A stretch of 64,000 bases of DNA from Axinella damicornis (lineage: Eukaryota > Porifera > Demospongiae > Axinellida > Axinellidae): contig OZ007509.1 in the NCBI GenBank assembly GCA_963931865.1, positions 10,725,625-10,789,624 on the forward strand. Reading direction: 5' to 3'. Both the position numbers and the translations under genes were made by a program. This document shows, one piece after another, positions 41,790-52,199 of the stretch. Numbering within the stretch: the first letter of the stretch is position 1; each line of letters begins with the position of its first letter. The notes below the pieces were generated by a model. That model did not search any database and was not told where the DNA came from. It saw only the letters and a list, made by a program, of their open reading frames with translations.

Positions 41790-43455
41790 CATTTAGTCAA
41801 CAGACAAATATAATATAGGAGGCTGGAATCCCCACCTCCTCAAGCAGATACAGATACACTATTCAGATACACATATTATGCTATTCTATGATGAGCTGTC
41901 ATCTTGCCAGCTATGACTTGGGGTAGTGCATTCCTGCCCCAGCTGGGATGTAAATGCTTATATACTAAGCAAGGAAAATTACTTGCTTGGGTAGCAGTGC
42001 TTTTCCCCCTAAGGTGACAGGATGGAAGGGGGAAGAGTCAGAAGCATGACCATATCAAAGGGCACATTCTGATGACCACATCAAGGGAAATTACTGTAGG
42101 CCAGGAAATGAGGAGGGAGTATCCTGGTCAGTTGAAAACTTCCCATGGGTGCTGCCAAGCTGGCCTGTTAGCCCTTTCTGATTGCAAAATCGCCAACTCG
42201 ACCTTGAACTTTGATGCCACTGCCCGTGTTGGCATGTTGTACTCAGGCGCTAAGATCATACCAGCTAGAAGGTACTCGTATTGCTGTTATGCCTCGTTTT
42301 TGTTGCGTGTCTCTAGCTAGTTCCTGCGCGGAGGGACAAAGGTAACTTGTACGTTATGTATATTTAATGAGCACACGGTATCCCGTAACCTTAAATATCA
42401 TTGATGTCGTTGCGGAAGCAAGCACTGGTGTCTCGTGATTAGAATAACAGCTTCAGGCTTGCTATGTTGGTGTTTGGGGATCTCCATCTTTGTACCTGCG
42501 ATTGACGCTGCCTGTTCAAAGTTTGTGATCAAGATTTTGATGAAGAGCTTACAAGAGCGTTCCACAAGTAGTGTATACCACTTTGGACAGTCTGATTGAA
42601 TGTTGACCCCTTTGTTCTGATACACTCTTGGAAGCTGTTGGCTCTGAATGTAATGGTCTTGCCCATCTCCCAAAAATCCAATATGCAGGACTAATTTGCA
42701 TATTGTGTTTTCTCTATGTCCTGTAACGTTACTTTGGTATTGTGAGCCATCTGGTCATCAATCATGTTTGGACCTGTTTATGTGTCTTCCACACAGGGGA
42801 TGCCTGCAAGTGTTCTAACAACTTGTTCACCTGTGCGGCTTCTGTTGCTACATACGGCAAGGGGGTGTCCAACCTCTATCATGGAAAAGGTCCATCAGCT
42901 CTGCTGCTCAACCTTTGCAGCATTAACTTTGATCGCAAACTCTGACCCCCTTTGAACATGCACTGATCAACTTTTAATTTCTCTCTTTCTGCTGTTCGTT
43001 TTGAGACTTGCACAAGTGCAAAATTAATTTTATGACAGGTACAATAGTTATCTTAATAATTGTCTTTGTCTTGCAACACTATTGCTTGTCGGACCTGTGC
43101 TATAATAATCATATTATGTGCAGTTCACAGATTTGTAAGGGGAAGGAAGGGAACCGAAGGAGCTGTGGAAGACAATCTGTAAGAGAATATCCGCCTTCAT
43201 ACTTGGACATGATAATTATCTGCAATGTAATCATAACTTGCAAAAATTTAAACAAGTTGCTGCCTGAGTAAAGCTCCAGCATTGTTGCTAGATTCCCCTC
43301 AAGGATTTGCTTATGCATGTAGCTAAGTATAGTTTTGATAATGGGATAGCATTTCTGCACTACATAAATTGTATGCATTTGTGTAGAGGCATACGACATT
43401 GCGCTAAAGCTTTATATACACTTTGAACTTTCTCTCATAACTTCCTTGCATTACA
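41790..43455. other. Stretch without recognised genes
   Basis: Short open frames (42398-42673 minus; 42742-42945 plus) have no recognisable motif. No strong repeat was seen. Confidence 0.4.
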
Positions 43456-43459
43456 TCAC

Positions 43460-43795
43460 ATGAACTTAACAGCATCCTGCTGGGCGGGGAGTGTTTTGGT
43501 ATGCTTCAGGCAGGGACGTGCAGTCAGACTGTCAGTCGAACGCTCGATCGAGTTGAAGGAAATCAAGGTTATAGAGATGGAGTTCTCCCAAGGACAAGAT
43601 ATGTGTTGTAGGAGATCACGCTCATTTACTGAGGCAAGGACAGAGAGATTCATACTCCTTCCTCTCAGTAGTCCTATATCCCGAGGTGAAGCTAGCTCTG
43701 ATCAGGAAAACGACATGGAAACAGAGACTGAGAGCGACTGTGTTGTAGACTACACTGATAAGAGCCCGATGGACATGAAAGAACAAAAGCAGTAA
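43460..43795 (+). CDS. Hypothetical ORF, 111 codons
   Basis: The frame is open from ATG at 43460 to TAA at 43795. The C-terminal third is acidic (EASSDQENDMETETESDCVV). The N-terminal part contains KEIKVIEMEF. The ORF at 43824 begins 28 bp later in another frame with similar base use, so the two may be parts of one broken or spliced gene. No family was recognised. Confidence 0.3.
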   Translation: MNLTASCWAGSVLVCFRQGRAVRLSVERSIELKEIKVIEMEFSQGQDMCCRRSRSFTEARTERFILLPLSSPISRGEASSDQENDMETETESDCVVDYTDKSPMDMKEQKQ

Positions 43796-43823
43796 CTGTT
43801 AATTTACTAAAGAACAGATTGCA

Positions 43824-44150
43824 GTGTATCGAAATAACTGCTTAGAGATGTCACGATCTGAACTGGACTTGCATGGTAATTCTGACGCTCTCGTCCACCG
43901 TCTGGTGAGAATTGCCATATATATAGTGCTAGAGCCAGAACCATCAAGGTGTGCATATTTGCATGAAGACATTCTTGTCTCTTCACTCAGTTTCCCGTTC
44001 TCACTTGAACAATCTCCAGACATTAGGACAAGTATGGAGTCACTCCTCACACCAATTCTGAACCCTCTCTACCACCTACCAGTGTGTGAAAGTGCACTGT
44101 ATGTGGACTTTCTGGGCATAACAAAAGATCCTGTCCTTCTAAGTAACTGA
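43824..44150 (+). CDS. Hypothetical ORF, 108 codons
   Basis: The frame contains LDLHGNSDALVHRLVRIAIY, SSLSFPFSLEQSPDIRTSME and SLLTPILNPLYHL. The mixed helical composition looks more protein-like than the repeat-derived frames nearby. No homologue was recognised and no splice evidence was found. Confidence 0.3.
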   Translation: MYRNNCLEMSRSELDLHGNSDALVHRLVRIAIYIVLEPEPSRCAYLHEDILVSSLSFPFSLEQSPDIRTSMESLLTPILNPLYHLPVCESALYVDFLGITKDPVLLSN

Positions 44151-44793
44151 TTTGGCACGAAATAATTATTTGCATGTTTATCTGTAAAAGCCAGTTCTTG
44201 CACACTCCACAGTATATTCCACCGTGTTTACAAACTTCATGTTTTCATATGCCTCTACACTATATAGCTAAAGTCTACACTCACTAATAAACAGTCGACT
44301 ATAACTTGAACTATAGGCCGGTAGTCCCGCTACCTGTATTCCTATAGAGCTCATGCATTCCAGCTGGCGCCTATGTAGTCTGGTACCGAGACTACCGCAT
44401 AATGGTGTAGGTATTGGTCGCATCCGAGCATGATCGAAGTATTAATAATTAAAAATTGAGGGCAGTGCATGGGTGCAACATATGCAGTAGCTAGCTGTTC
44501 AATTGGAACAGGTTAGTGAAATTAAGTAGTTGATTCGATCATGCATTTATACATTGGCATTTTCAACCACACTAGTGACTATAATAATGCTGAAATAAAA
44601 CATAGCTATATATAGATATAAGACGTGCTCTGCAGCTCATTATGCATTCCTATTGCACAAAAATACGTACTGCTGTATAATTTATCAATTAACAACATAA
44701 AAGAGAGTTTTCTACTAGAGCTGTAAGATTCTTTGATGATACAATTGGCAAATGCAGCATGTGCTTAAATAGTGCTAATGAAGGTGTTGTGCA
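44151..44793. other. AT-rich stretch without recognised genes
   Basis: The segment TAGTCTGGTACCGAGACTAC at 44376-44395 is a short palindrome that recalls the ends of the foldback at 32717 (GTCTGGTACCGAGA). Nothing else is recognised. Confidence 0.45.
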
Positions 44794-45527
44794 TCAATCT
44801 GTCTGGCTCCGCAATGAGTACATTGTAGATGTAGTCAGGTTGGGATATAAAATACACTGCTTGAAGGTTTTCTGTCTATCGGCCTCCTGAGGCTTGGAGC
44901 TGTGTGGAGAGGGGCTAAGCACGGCGGAGGCAATGCTGGGAACCTTGAGCAGGTTGACCAGCTCATTGGCTCGCCCAAGGAGCACCTTGTGCATCGATGC
45001 ATCACCCGTGCTATCCTGTGTGTATGTGAGCAAGTGAGTGAGTGGGTGGGTCGGTGGGTTGAATGAGTGAGTGAATGAGTGAGTGGGTTGAATGAGTGAG
45101 TGAGTGAGTGGTACATGAGTGGGTGGGTGGGTATGTGAGGCGATGGGTGGGTGTGTAGGTGAGTGAGTGGTGAGTGAGTGGGTAGGTGCGTGGGTTGAGT
45201 GGGCGAGCAAGCAAGTAAGCAAAGGAAGGAGCTAGGGGTAGGGGGAAAGAGGTGAGCGTTTGTAGTGTACATTAGTGACTAGTAGTGCTAATGAGAGTGA
45301 AGTCATTGGGGGCGGTTCTCGACAAATCAAGCTTCAAACGAGACTCTAACAGGAATTAGTCTACATGTCATACACTCACCAATCCCAGCTGCACAATCTT
45401 GTTGAGGCAGAGGCAATCTTGGCCACTGTGCTCATGAGCACCAATACCAGCCGTGGGGTGTACGTATATAGTCTGCCTGGCAGTGGAGGTTTAGCCCTAC
45501 CTCATACGCTATGGATTCTAATGTCCT

Positions 45528-45561
<34 letters not shown>

Positions 45562-46530
45562 TAGGGAAGAAGAAGAGGAAGAGGAGTATTTACATCGACA
45601 TCAGCTTATACTTTACTTTCAGCTGGCCTGTACTGCCTGCACTGTATGATCCCTGCTACGGGGTATAGTCATTAAATTTGTAGCTGTCATACGGCTAGTC
45701 ACATATTGCCAGCACTACCGGATAGTACAAGTCATATTATAGCAGTTGTCAACTACAGTAGTCTGAACGTCTTGACACAAACACTCTTTCCCATGCTTCG
45801 TTGCTGAATAGGTGTGGATTCTAGGGCCATGCTGGTTACGATGCTTGGTCCTCCTGGTACAGTACTTCCAGGTGGGATACATTGTTAAACTGGAGTTGGG
45901 ACGAAGACATGGTGAACGAAGAAGCAGTTTATAGTCTCGTTCCCAGACCATTTATCCAGGGCGTGTTTATCGCTTCTAGTATAACGGCGGAATACTAAAA
46001 GCGATCCGTGCTGGGGTTGGTTGGGTCTGGGACCGAGAATAGTAGTTGTATTGCCCTCACCAGGTGGAGGTAGCAATTAATGCTCCCCTCCAGAGGAGAG
46101 ATTACGAGGAAGTCCAGTAGCAGCTGCTCTGCCACCACCCTGTGAATATAGTGTGTATGTATGTGCGCATGTGTGTGTGTGCATGTGTGTGTGTGCATGT
46201 GTGTGTGTGTGGATGTGTGCATGTGTAGTGTGTGTGTGGATGTGTGGACGTGTGTGGTGGTGTGTGTGCCATGATGGGGAGTAGCTGTCATGTTAAACAT
46301 AACGATAATATTATGCTTCTTTTCAATCACTTCTCCACCTTTCCCTCCCTCCCTCCCTACTCCCATCCCCATGTGCACTGCTTACTTCCATCCTCACCTT
46401 CTGACCTCCGCCTGAAAGGAGGCCATGTTGTACAGCATCACCATCCTCTCCAGCACCACTCCCACCAGCTGCGAAATCACTGCCACATCCCCACTGTAGA
46501 ACACTGTCTTGAAGTACAGCCTGGGCAAGA
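44794..46530 (-). CDS. Unidentified spliced gene, 3' part (four exons)
   Basis: Exons are read from high to low coordinates. Exon (a), 46398 up to the gap, reads LPRLYFKTVFYSGDVAVISQ, then LVGVVLERMVMLYNMASFQA and EVR, and ends at GTGAGG. Exon (b), 46061-46139, reads VVAEQLLLDFLVISPLEGSI and then NCYLHL. Exon (c), 45380-45430, reads HSGQDCLCLNKIVQLGL; its acceptor is poor in pyrimidines. Exon (d), 44794-45015, reads DSTGDASMHKVLLGRANELV, then NLLKVPSIASAVLSPSPHSS, and ends in a stop. The phases agree across all junctions, which strongly supports a real gene. The protein is mostly helical. I do not recognise the family. The 5' part is lost in the gap or lies beyond it. Confidence 0.55.
45018..45205. 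repeat. GAGTGAGTG/GGTGGGT simple repeat
   Basis: (GAGT)n and (GGGT)n runs with TTGAATGAGTGAGTG duplicated lie in the intron between exons (c) and (d). Thr/His/Pro-rich frames over it are artefacts. Confidence 0.9.
45528..45560. repeat. Poly(G) tract, 33 nt
   Basis: An uninterrupted run of 33 G. Confidence 0.95.
45932..46031. mobile_element. TAGCCTCG-family foldback in an intron
   Basis: TAGTCTCGTTCCCAGACCAT and GGTTGGGTCTGGGACCGAGA are the ends, and TCGCTTCTAGTAT...ATACTAAAAGCGA forms the inner stem. The flanks AGCAGTTTA and GTAGTTGTA are only loosely similar. The element lies between exons (b) and (c) of the unidentified gene. Confidence 0.8.
46150..46265. repeat. (GT)n with GTGTGTGCAT interruptions
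   Basis: The alternating GT tract covers about 115 bp. Confidence 0.9.
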
Positions 46531-46730
46531 NNNNNNNNNNNNNNNNNNNNNNNNNNNNNNNNNNNNNNNNNNNNNNNNNNNNNNNNNNNNNNNNNNNNNN
46601 NNNNNNNNNNNNNNNNNNNNNNNNNNNNNNNNNNNNNNNNNNNNNNNNNNNNNNNNNNNNNNNNNNNNNNNNNNNNNNNNNNNNNNNNNNNNNNNNNNNN
46701 NNNNNNNNNNNNNNNNNNNNNNNNNNNNNN
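46531..46730. other. Assembly gap, 200 N
   Basis: Exactly 200 N, which suggests a placeholder size. It separates the unidentified gene from the GFM1 relic, and part of either may be missing. Confidence 0.99.
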
Positions 46731-47652
46731 TGGGGGCCACGTACCACTCCACTGACATGATGGGCTCCAGGACACAAGACATGGCACGGGCGAAGGCTGA
46801 CATCCTTCCATGTTGTGTAAGTGGCTGCCGACTGTGTGCATGTGTGCACCAGTGAGTGTGTATGAGTGAGTGTGTACGGGCCATTCATTTGTGACTGTGA
46901 AGGAGTGTCAGGAGGCACACAGCAATTCCACAACAATTTGATGTAATATTAGTTTATTCAGGAGCGCATAATGACCTCATTATGCACTCCTGGTTTATTG
47001 CAGGCCACATTGCAATTGAATTCAGTTTGGATTCTGGCCTCATGCCGGGTGGGGGAGTTGCGATGTCAACAGTGCTGCAGAATCCCTAGCAAGAAGCCAC
47101 CTTCTGCAGAACTACTTTTTTGAAGTGGCAACTTCTAAACACTTTGCCTCCCTCAAGTTTGGTTTCCTACTTGAGGGAGCCAGTGAAGACCAGAAATCCA
47201 TACATACTCAGCTCTTAGATCATGCAAGTACAGAGGGGAAGATCTGGTACCAAATCCGCTCAAGTCGATGGTCGATCTTGCTACTGTACTAAGAGGTGTA
47301 GGGTATGAAGACGGCAGACATGCAATTCTCAGATGCATTCAGTGGTGATCAGAGTCAGTACCTGTATGGTGATGCCTCTCTGTCATTCCAGGTCCATGAA
47401 GTCCATGGTGGCTCCAACATTGTCCTTCCCCCTCACCTACACACACACACACACCACGCAGGACATGGGGTAGAATGTGATCAGCGTGAACCAATCACCA
47501 GCCAGTGACCCTACCATAGCTAGTGATTGCTGCTTCATCTCGTGCATGGAGCCTATCCTGCCAGTGTGGAACAGCATTCTCTCTGTGAGGGTGGTTTTGC
47601 CTGAGTCAATGTGTGCTGAGATGCCAATGTTGTTGATCTTCTCCACCTCTAC
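46731..47652 (-). pseudogene. GFM1: Mitochondrial elongation factor G relic
   Basis: Exon 1 (47652-47515) reads [20 protein letters not shown] and then [16 protein letters not shown]. It contains the G1 loop (AHIDSGKT) of mitochondrial EF-G, the GTPase that moves tRNAs on mitochondrial ribosomes. Exon 2 (47436-47362) reads RGKDNVGATMDFMDLE, then TGA, then QRGITIQ. The family has Arg there, so CGA to TGA is the simplest reading. Exon 3 starts at 46831 with SAATYTTWKDV, as expected, but at once changes frame to AFARAMSCVLEPIMSVEWYV and AP. That matches the far C-terminal domain (ALA.A...ILEPIM.VE..AP). More than 400 residues are thus missing inside one exon. Exon phases between 1 and 2 agree. 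Confidence 0.85.
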
Positions 47653-47659
47653 CTAGCCA

Positions 47660-48001
47660 AGATGATGACGGGGGGCAGTAAGTCAGCATGGGTAACCACA
47701 TCAAAGCAGCCGTCTTCCCTCACCAGGCTTGAGCTGTACCATCTTTGGGCCAACAGCAACTGGGCCAAGAGCACCTACACACAGAATGTACATGTAGCAA
47801 TCATGGCTGACACATCCCAACACGTACTTCTAGTAACAGAGGGTTGATCACGACCATGCCATGCACCCATGATCGAGTCCCCTAAGGGTTTCGTTTGTTC
47901 ACGTTCATGTATACATGTATAGCTAATGAGAGGCTGTGGTAAGAGTCAAGTGCCCGCTACAACTCAATTCGGGTCCACTAGTGTTGAAAACTAGTACATA
48001 T
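47660..48001. other. Stretch without recognised genes
   Basis: No conserved exon or repeat is seen between the GFM1 relic and the hairpin at 48002. Confidence 0.5.
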
Positions 48002-48114
48002 GTTAATGTGGAGTGGTCCGTGATGAGCCAGGTGCATCATTTCAATGCAACGTTTCGACCCTACTTCAGGTGTGACACACTCCACTGGCTCATCGCGGAC
48101 CACTCCACATTAAC
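48002..48114. repeat. Foldback with a CTGAAG...GAAACGTTG core
   Basis: The arms GTTAATGTGGAGTGGTCCGT and GATGAGCCAGG are mirrored by CTGGCTCATCGCGGACCACT and CCACATTAAC. The loop on the minus strand reads ACCTGAAGTAGGGTCGAAAC and then GTTGCATTG, which resembles the motif at 32422. Confidence 0.85.
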
Positions 48115-48253
48115 TAATAAGAGGCTGGTAATACAGTGCATGTACCAAAACACTTGATCCAGAATATGAGGTTCAACCCGTTGGAGAATGCCTTCGTAAT
48201 GGCATAAGTCCTGATCAACGTGGGGAATACACAGGTAATGACATGGTCAGACC

Positions 48254-48378
48254 TAGCCTCGTTCCCAGGCCCGAGAGAGGGAGGAGAAAGGCGGAGTTCC
48301 ACCGCTATTTAGCGCATGCGCAAACAGTGGAAACCAGGCCCTTTTCTCCTCACCGTCTCGGGCCCGGGAACGAGGCTA
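48254..48378. mobile_element. Complete TAGCCTCG foldback with perfect 9-bp TSD
   Basis: The 125-bp element begins TAGCCTCGTTCCCAGGCCCG and ends CGGGCCCGGGAACGAGGCTA. It is flanked by GGTCAGACC on both sides (48245-48253 and 48379-48387). The inner arms include GAGGAGAAAGG/CCTTTTCTCCTC. Confidence 0.92.
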
Positions 48379-48930
48379 GGTCAGACCATGCCATCATGCC
48401 ATTACGAATCGATTCTCCAAGAGGATCCCCCGAGAGGTCAATCAGGACCCGTGTATCCCCTAAGTCTTCGATCAGGCCCCACGCTTCCCCCAAGAAGTTG
48501 ATGAGGACCCCAAGGGGTTGAGGCCAATGCCACTACACATGCATAGATTTTCCAGGTGGGTCTGGCCACGCGAGACTTTACCAGATTACGTAGTTAGTGT
48601 GTGGGATCAGACTGTGCATACCCTTAGATGCTGATCTGGCCAGGAGGCGACTCTAACTTACCCTTCTAGCACACACCCTGCAAAGTGGAACACCAGCACT
48701 GGTTGAGGCTAAAAAACTCATAACACCCGCATGGCCATCTTGCGACTTCCAGGTGGACCGCGCCCCCACGCATTTTTGCATAATTAATCGTGGCCTACCA
48801 CATGTACATACCTCCGGGTCAGGGTACGTACGGGTACGTATACGGGTCAAACCGCAACACGTACCGGAAGTAATTAGTTCTGCAATCTCCGATTTGTTTA
48901 CGGCTGCAGAAAAATGACTGCTAGTCTTAC

Positions 48931-49102
48931 ATATCACTTCGAGCTGAAGGGTCTCGAGTGAAAATAGCGCGGTTGAGGTGAGGTGGACGAAGTGATGGAG
49001 TACCTCGGCCAGTTGGTGGATCTGTTCGAACGTTCTACTGTGAGCGGTTGTTGCAACCATGTTTCGTAGTTTATTATCTATGTTGCAAATGACTCTTTGC
49101 AC
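48931..49102 (-). CDS. Candidate exon of an unidentified gene
   Basis: The minus-strand frame from ATG 49102 reads MQRVICNIDNKLRNMVATTA and HSRTFEQIHQLAEVLHHFVH, then LTSTALFSLETLQLEVI, and ends at a GTAAGA donor. The frame also stays open upstream of this ATG for about 12 codons (EVLSPFV). Regular helical heptads suggest a genuine protein. The family and the following exons were not recognised. Confidence 0.4.
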
Positions 49103-49378
49103 GAATGGGCTGAGAACTTCTCCTCTTGCCTCGTAGGGCCTCCATTGAAGCAGTGAAGCTTTTTACTCAGACATTGATTGGCCGAGAGCCATGACTATTG
49201 AATTCCCCGTAGTGGGTCTGGGGTGGGTGTGCTTAGATTTGTCGTGAGACATAATCCTCGTTCCCAGGCCGTACCTCCAGTCTTTGATCGCTGTGGAGAT
49301 GCTTCAGACACTCAGAGAATGGACCAATTTGGTCACTAGTTGTCTGGATAGACCAGCTTCTAATTCTCTTCTCTGCAG

Positions 49379-50940
49379 GAACGTTGCTCACTGGCTCTGT
49401 GGGGCATCTCTCGAATCAACCTCAAGAAATATGGACCATGGACAGGTGGGCTGGTTCCAATGTGTTCATTCTGTTGCCAGTCTGTTGTCCCATCGTTGTG
49501 TTGCTATTCAGTGAATTGATTATGGATTGCTTCATTTACAGCTAGCTATAGGCAAGGGCTGAATGTGGTCATAATGAGTCGCTCTCAGGACAAACTCCAG
49601 CTAGTCACTGATGAGATCAATGAGTTGGTTGGTAGTGGCTTTACCCTCATCCCCCATCCACACATAATTATGTTGAATTCCCTCCCTTATTCCCCACAGT
49701 TGTGAAGTTCGGATCATTCCTGTTGACTTCTCTGACGGTTTTGAGATCTACCCACAGATAGCTGAACCTGCAGGACCTCGACATCGTAGTTCTTGGTGAG
49801 GGACTTTTGTCTATGCCTGACTGATATGATATACCTCTCAGACACACCCCCTTCTTCACCCAATCCATTTGGTATGGAAACAAGGCTCTGGTTGGTTGAT
49901 GATGATAGTGTTTTCTCATTCGCAGTGAACGTGCATCTGCCATTTCTGGAATTCTTTGCTGACGTACCAGGAGAAGTGAGTTGTGATATGAAACTTATTT
50001 CCTTTTTCAACAAGGGTGGAGATGATTTCTTCCAAATATCTTCACAGTGCCATTATAAAGTTGTTCAGATCAACTGTCATCCCATAGTGCAGGCGAAGTG
50101 AATGTTTGAGTGTGTCAGATGACAATCAAGATATCCTCCTCTTCCTCCCTCTCACCCTCCCAGATGATTTTATGCTGCTACCAAAGATGGTCGATAAGTG
50201 AGTGGTTATTGACAGTGTACACACACACCCTGTCCTCTCCCCTTCCGTCTTCCTCTCCTCCTCCCGTTACTTTCCCTTCCCTCCCCTTCCTCCCTCCCTC
50301 CCTCCCTCCCTCTCCTTCCTTCGCTCCTGACCCCTCCCCTCCCTCCTGTCCCTCCTCCCCTCACCACACCCCCCATGCACCCCCACACACAGAGGGCGTG
50401 GTATAAACGTTAGCATCTCCTCAGCTTTGGTGGATGTCCCTGCACCGATGGTCGCTAGCTACTCCGCTGCCAAGTATGTTCATTACATGTAGTGGTTAAC
50501 TAGAGCTGTAAACTGGCAGGTAATACCTTCCCAAAGCTGGATCCTTAAATCAAGGTTTTGACTAGAAGCCACATGTGGCAGACTAAGTCATACAACTGTC
50601 ATGTCTCCATTCTCCTGTAGAGGTTTGACTGCCATTTCTCTGATGCCCTGCGTAAGCAGTACAGCTCAAAGGGGATCGTCGTGCAGGTGTGTGTGTGCTG
50701 ATAGTGTAGGTGAGATGTTTCTGTAACTTAATTCTCCCTCCTTCCCTACCTCCCTCCCTACCTTCTTCCCTCCCTCTCAATCTCCTTCCCTCCCGCCACC
50801 ATCATATTGCGTGTCAGGCCATTTGTTGTTGCTACGGCAATTAGTGGCTTTGAAAGCTACTCCCATTTCCTTCCTAAACCCAATACCACCACTGCTGTGG
50901 CCACCATTGGCAATAGTGACTATAGAAGTCTTCACTGCAG
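49379..50940 (+). pseudogene. HSD17B12: HSD17B12-like (3-ketoacyl-CoA reductase) gene, broken
   Basis: Plus-strand exons in order follow. 49379-49445: ISRINLKKYGPWT. 49542 to about 49629: RQGLNVVIMSRSQDKLQLVT, DEI. 49700-49795: CEVRIIPVDFSDGFEIYPQI, then a 1-nt shift and LQDLDIVVL. 49926-49975: VNVHLPFLEFFADVPGE. 50048 to about 50097: VVQINCHPIVQ. 50164-50197: LLPKMVDK. 50393-50473: RGINVSISSALVDVPAPMVA, SYSAAK. 50623-50686: FDCHFSDALRKQYSSKGIVV, Q. About 50813-50940: VRPFVVATAISGFESYSHFL. The Ser and the Tyr-x3-Lys catalytic residues (SSA, SYSAAK) are present. The NADPH-binding TGxxxGIG exon expected between 49446 and 49541 is not there, and some phases disagree. The family reduces 3-ketoacyl-CoA in the endoplasmic reticulum during fatty-acid elongation. 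Confidence 0.75.
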
Positions 50941-51004
50941 TGTCTGATCTCCACAAACTATATTATCACTTGACAGAGCTCAACGAGCTCTACATCCTGG
51001 TACC

Positions 51005-51597
51005 TAGCAGACTCTCCCACACGCGAACAAAAATTGAGAGAAAGGGGGAGAGCCTGGGATATTTTGTCCGTGAGAAACGTCACATTTAATTGCATGTGGG
51101 CGATCAAAACCGCAAGTCATGCCTGAATATACTATAATTCTATACCAGTGCGTGTAGTTCTTATTTGAGACTATTGTATAGCTGACAGCGCTATCACGTT
51201 GCCCCATACTACACAGCAGCCGCATTATTCCTGCTCAAAGACTCCGGAATCGCACCAGGTTCTGCGTGAGACACCAAGACGGCTGTTACATGACCTTGCT
51301 GAGAAGTGGCCGAATTCAACGTCAAAACAACCCGTTTCCAGGTTTGTATGAGTCGTTCTCAGCACTTACTGTTCACATAGACTGCCAATGCACGGCTACC
51401 GTCGATCTCTACGCAGCTAACAGTCGAGCACTGAATGAGCCAGCTTCGTGCGCCATATTTGCGGTCAGTGTGCCCACTTTCAATCTACCCTTCTCTCTAC
51501 CCTGACGTCACGCACGTGATAAATTATCCCAGGCCCTCTCCCGTTTTTCCGTACTTGGAAGCAACGAAAAGCTGGGCGGGGCCTGGGAACGAGGCTA
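51005..51597. mobile_element. TAGCCTCG element with cargo and perfect 9-bp TSD
   Basis: The 593-bp element has the left end TAGCAGACTCTCCCACACGC and the right end GGGGCCTGGGAACGAGGCTA. Inner TIR portions GAGAGCCTGGGATATTTT and AAATTATCCCAGGCCCTCTC agree. CCTGGTACC flanks it on both sides (50996-51004 and 51598-51606). The middle, about 440 bp, is unrelated to the TIRs. It holds an open frame (51266-51505) containing RHQDGCYMTLLRSGRIQRQN, whose origin I cannot identify. It lies just downstream of the last HSD17B12-like exon. Confidence 0.88.
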
Positions 51598-51973
51598 CCT
51601 GGTACCCTTGCTGCTGGGATCCTTGTTGTTGGCTCGGAGTCATAACAATCAAATGGCGTGGGCAGAAGCTCGCCTATAGCCGTAACTCTGGACCCGTCGG
51701 ATTCTATCCAGCAATATAGTTTGTAGAGATCAAACACTGCAGTAAGGACTTACATAGCTGTCTGTGTTTTCCAAGTGTTCCGTTCTCACCATCCCCTGGC
51801 AGCTCTACCAACTAGGCGAGCTGGGAACGAGACATAGAGCATCCACAACACCTAGTCTCGGTACCGGTGAATAGTCCCGGCGTGAATAGTCTGGAAGACT
51901 GGCCATACATGAGTGGTTCTGACACCCACTTCAAAAGAAAGGTGGGGGGATAATGTAGATAAGAATACCGTTT

Positions 51974-52027
51974 ATTCCAAGGCGTTAAGTGTACTGCTTG
52001 CATGTAGTTTACTTAACGCCTTGGAAT
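51974..52027. repeat. Small foldback
   Basis: ATTCCAAGGCGTTAAGT and ACTTAACGCCTTGGAAT are perfect 17-bp arms around a 20-bp loop. Confidence 0.9.
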
Positions 52028-52199
52028 TAATGTGCTGCAAGACCCATCATGGGTTCTACAAGATGCTGCCTTTGAGAAAATGGGGGCACTCATGTCAGAT
52101 AACTCTGGCCGTTTCATTGTACTGTATGACCTTCCTCACAAGGATCAATCTTTTCTGTGGAAGGGGTCTTTCTGACACACATGAACAGCAATTTTTCTA

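Noticed and set aside
44794..45272. Thr/His/Pro-rich N-terminal part of the minus-strand ORFs
   Set aside because: That part is the GAGT/GGGT simple repeat in an intron. Only the segment below 45016 is kept as exon (d).
46232..46936. ORFs of 135-207 codons across the N run
   Set aside because: They exist only because N codons do not count as stops. Only the flanking real exons are kept.
47385..47388. TGA in GFM1 exon 2 as a selenocysteine codon
   Set aside because: The family residue there is Arg (CGA to TGA is one step), mitochondrial EF-G is not a selenoprotein, and the copy has a second major lesion.
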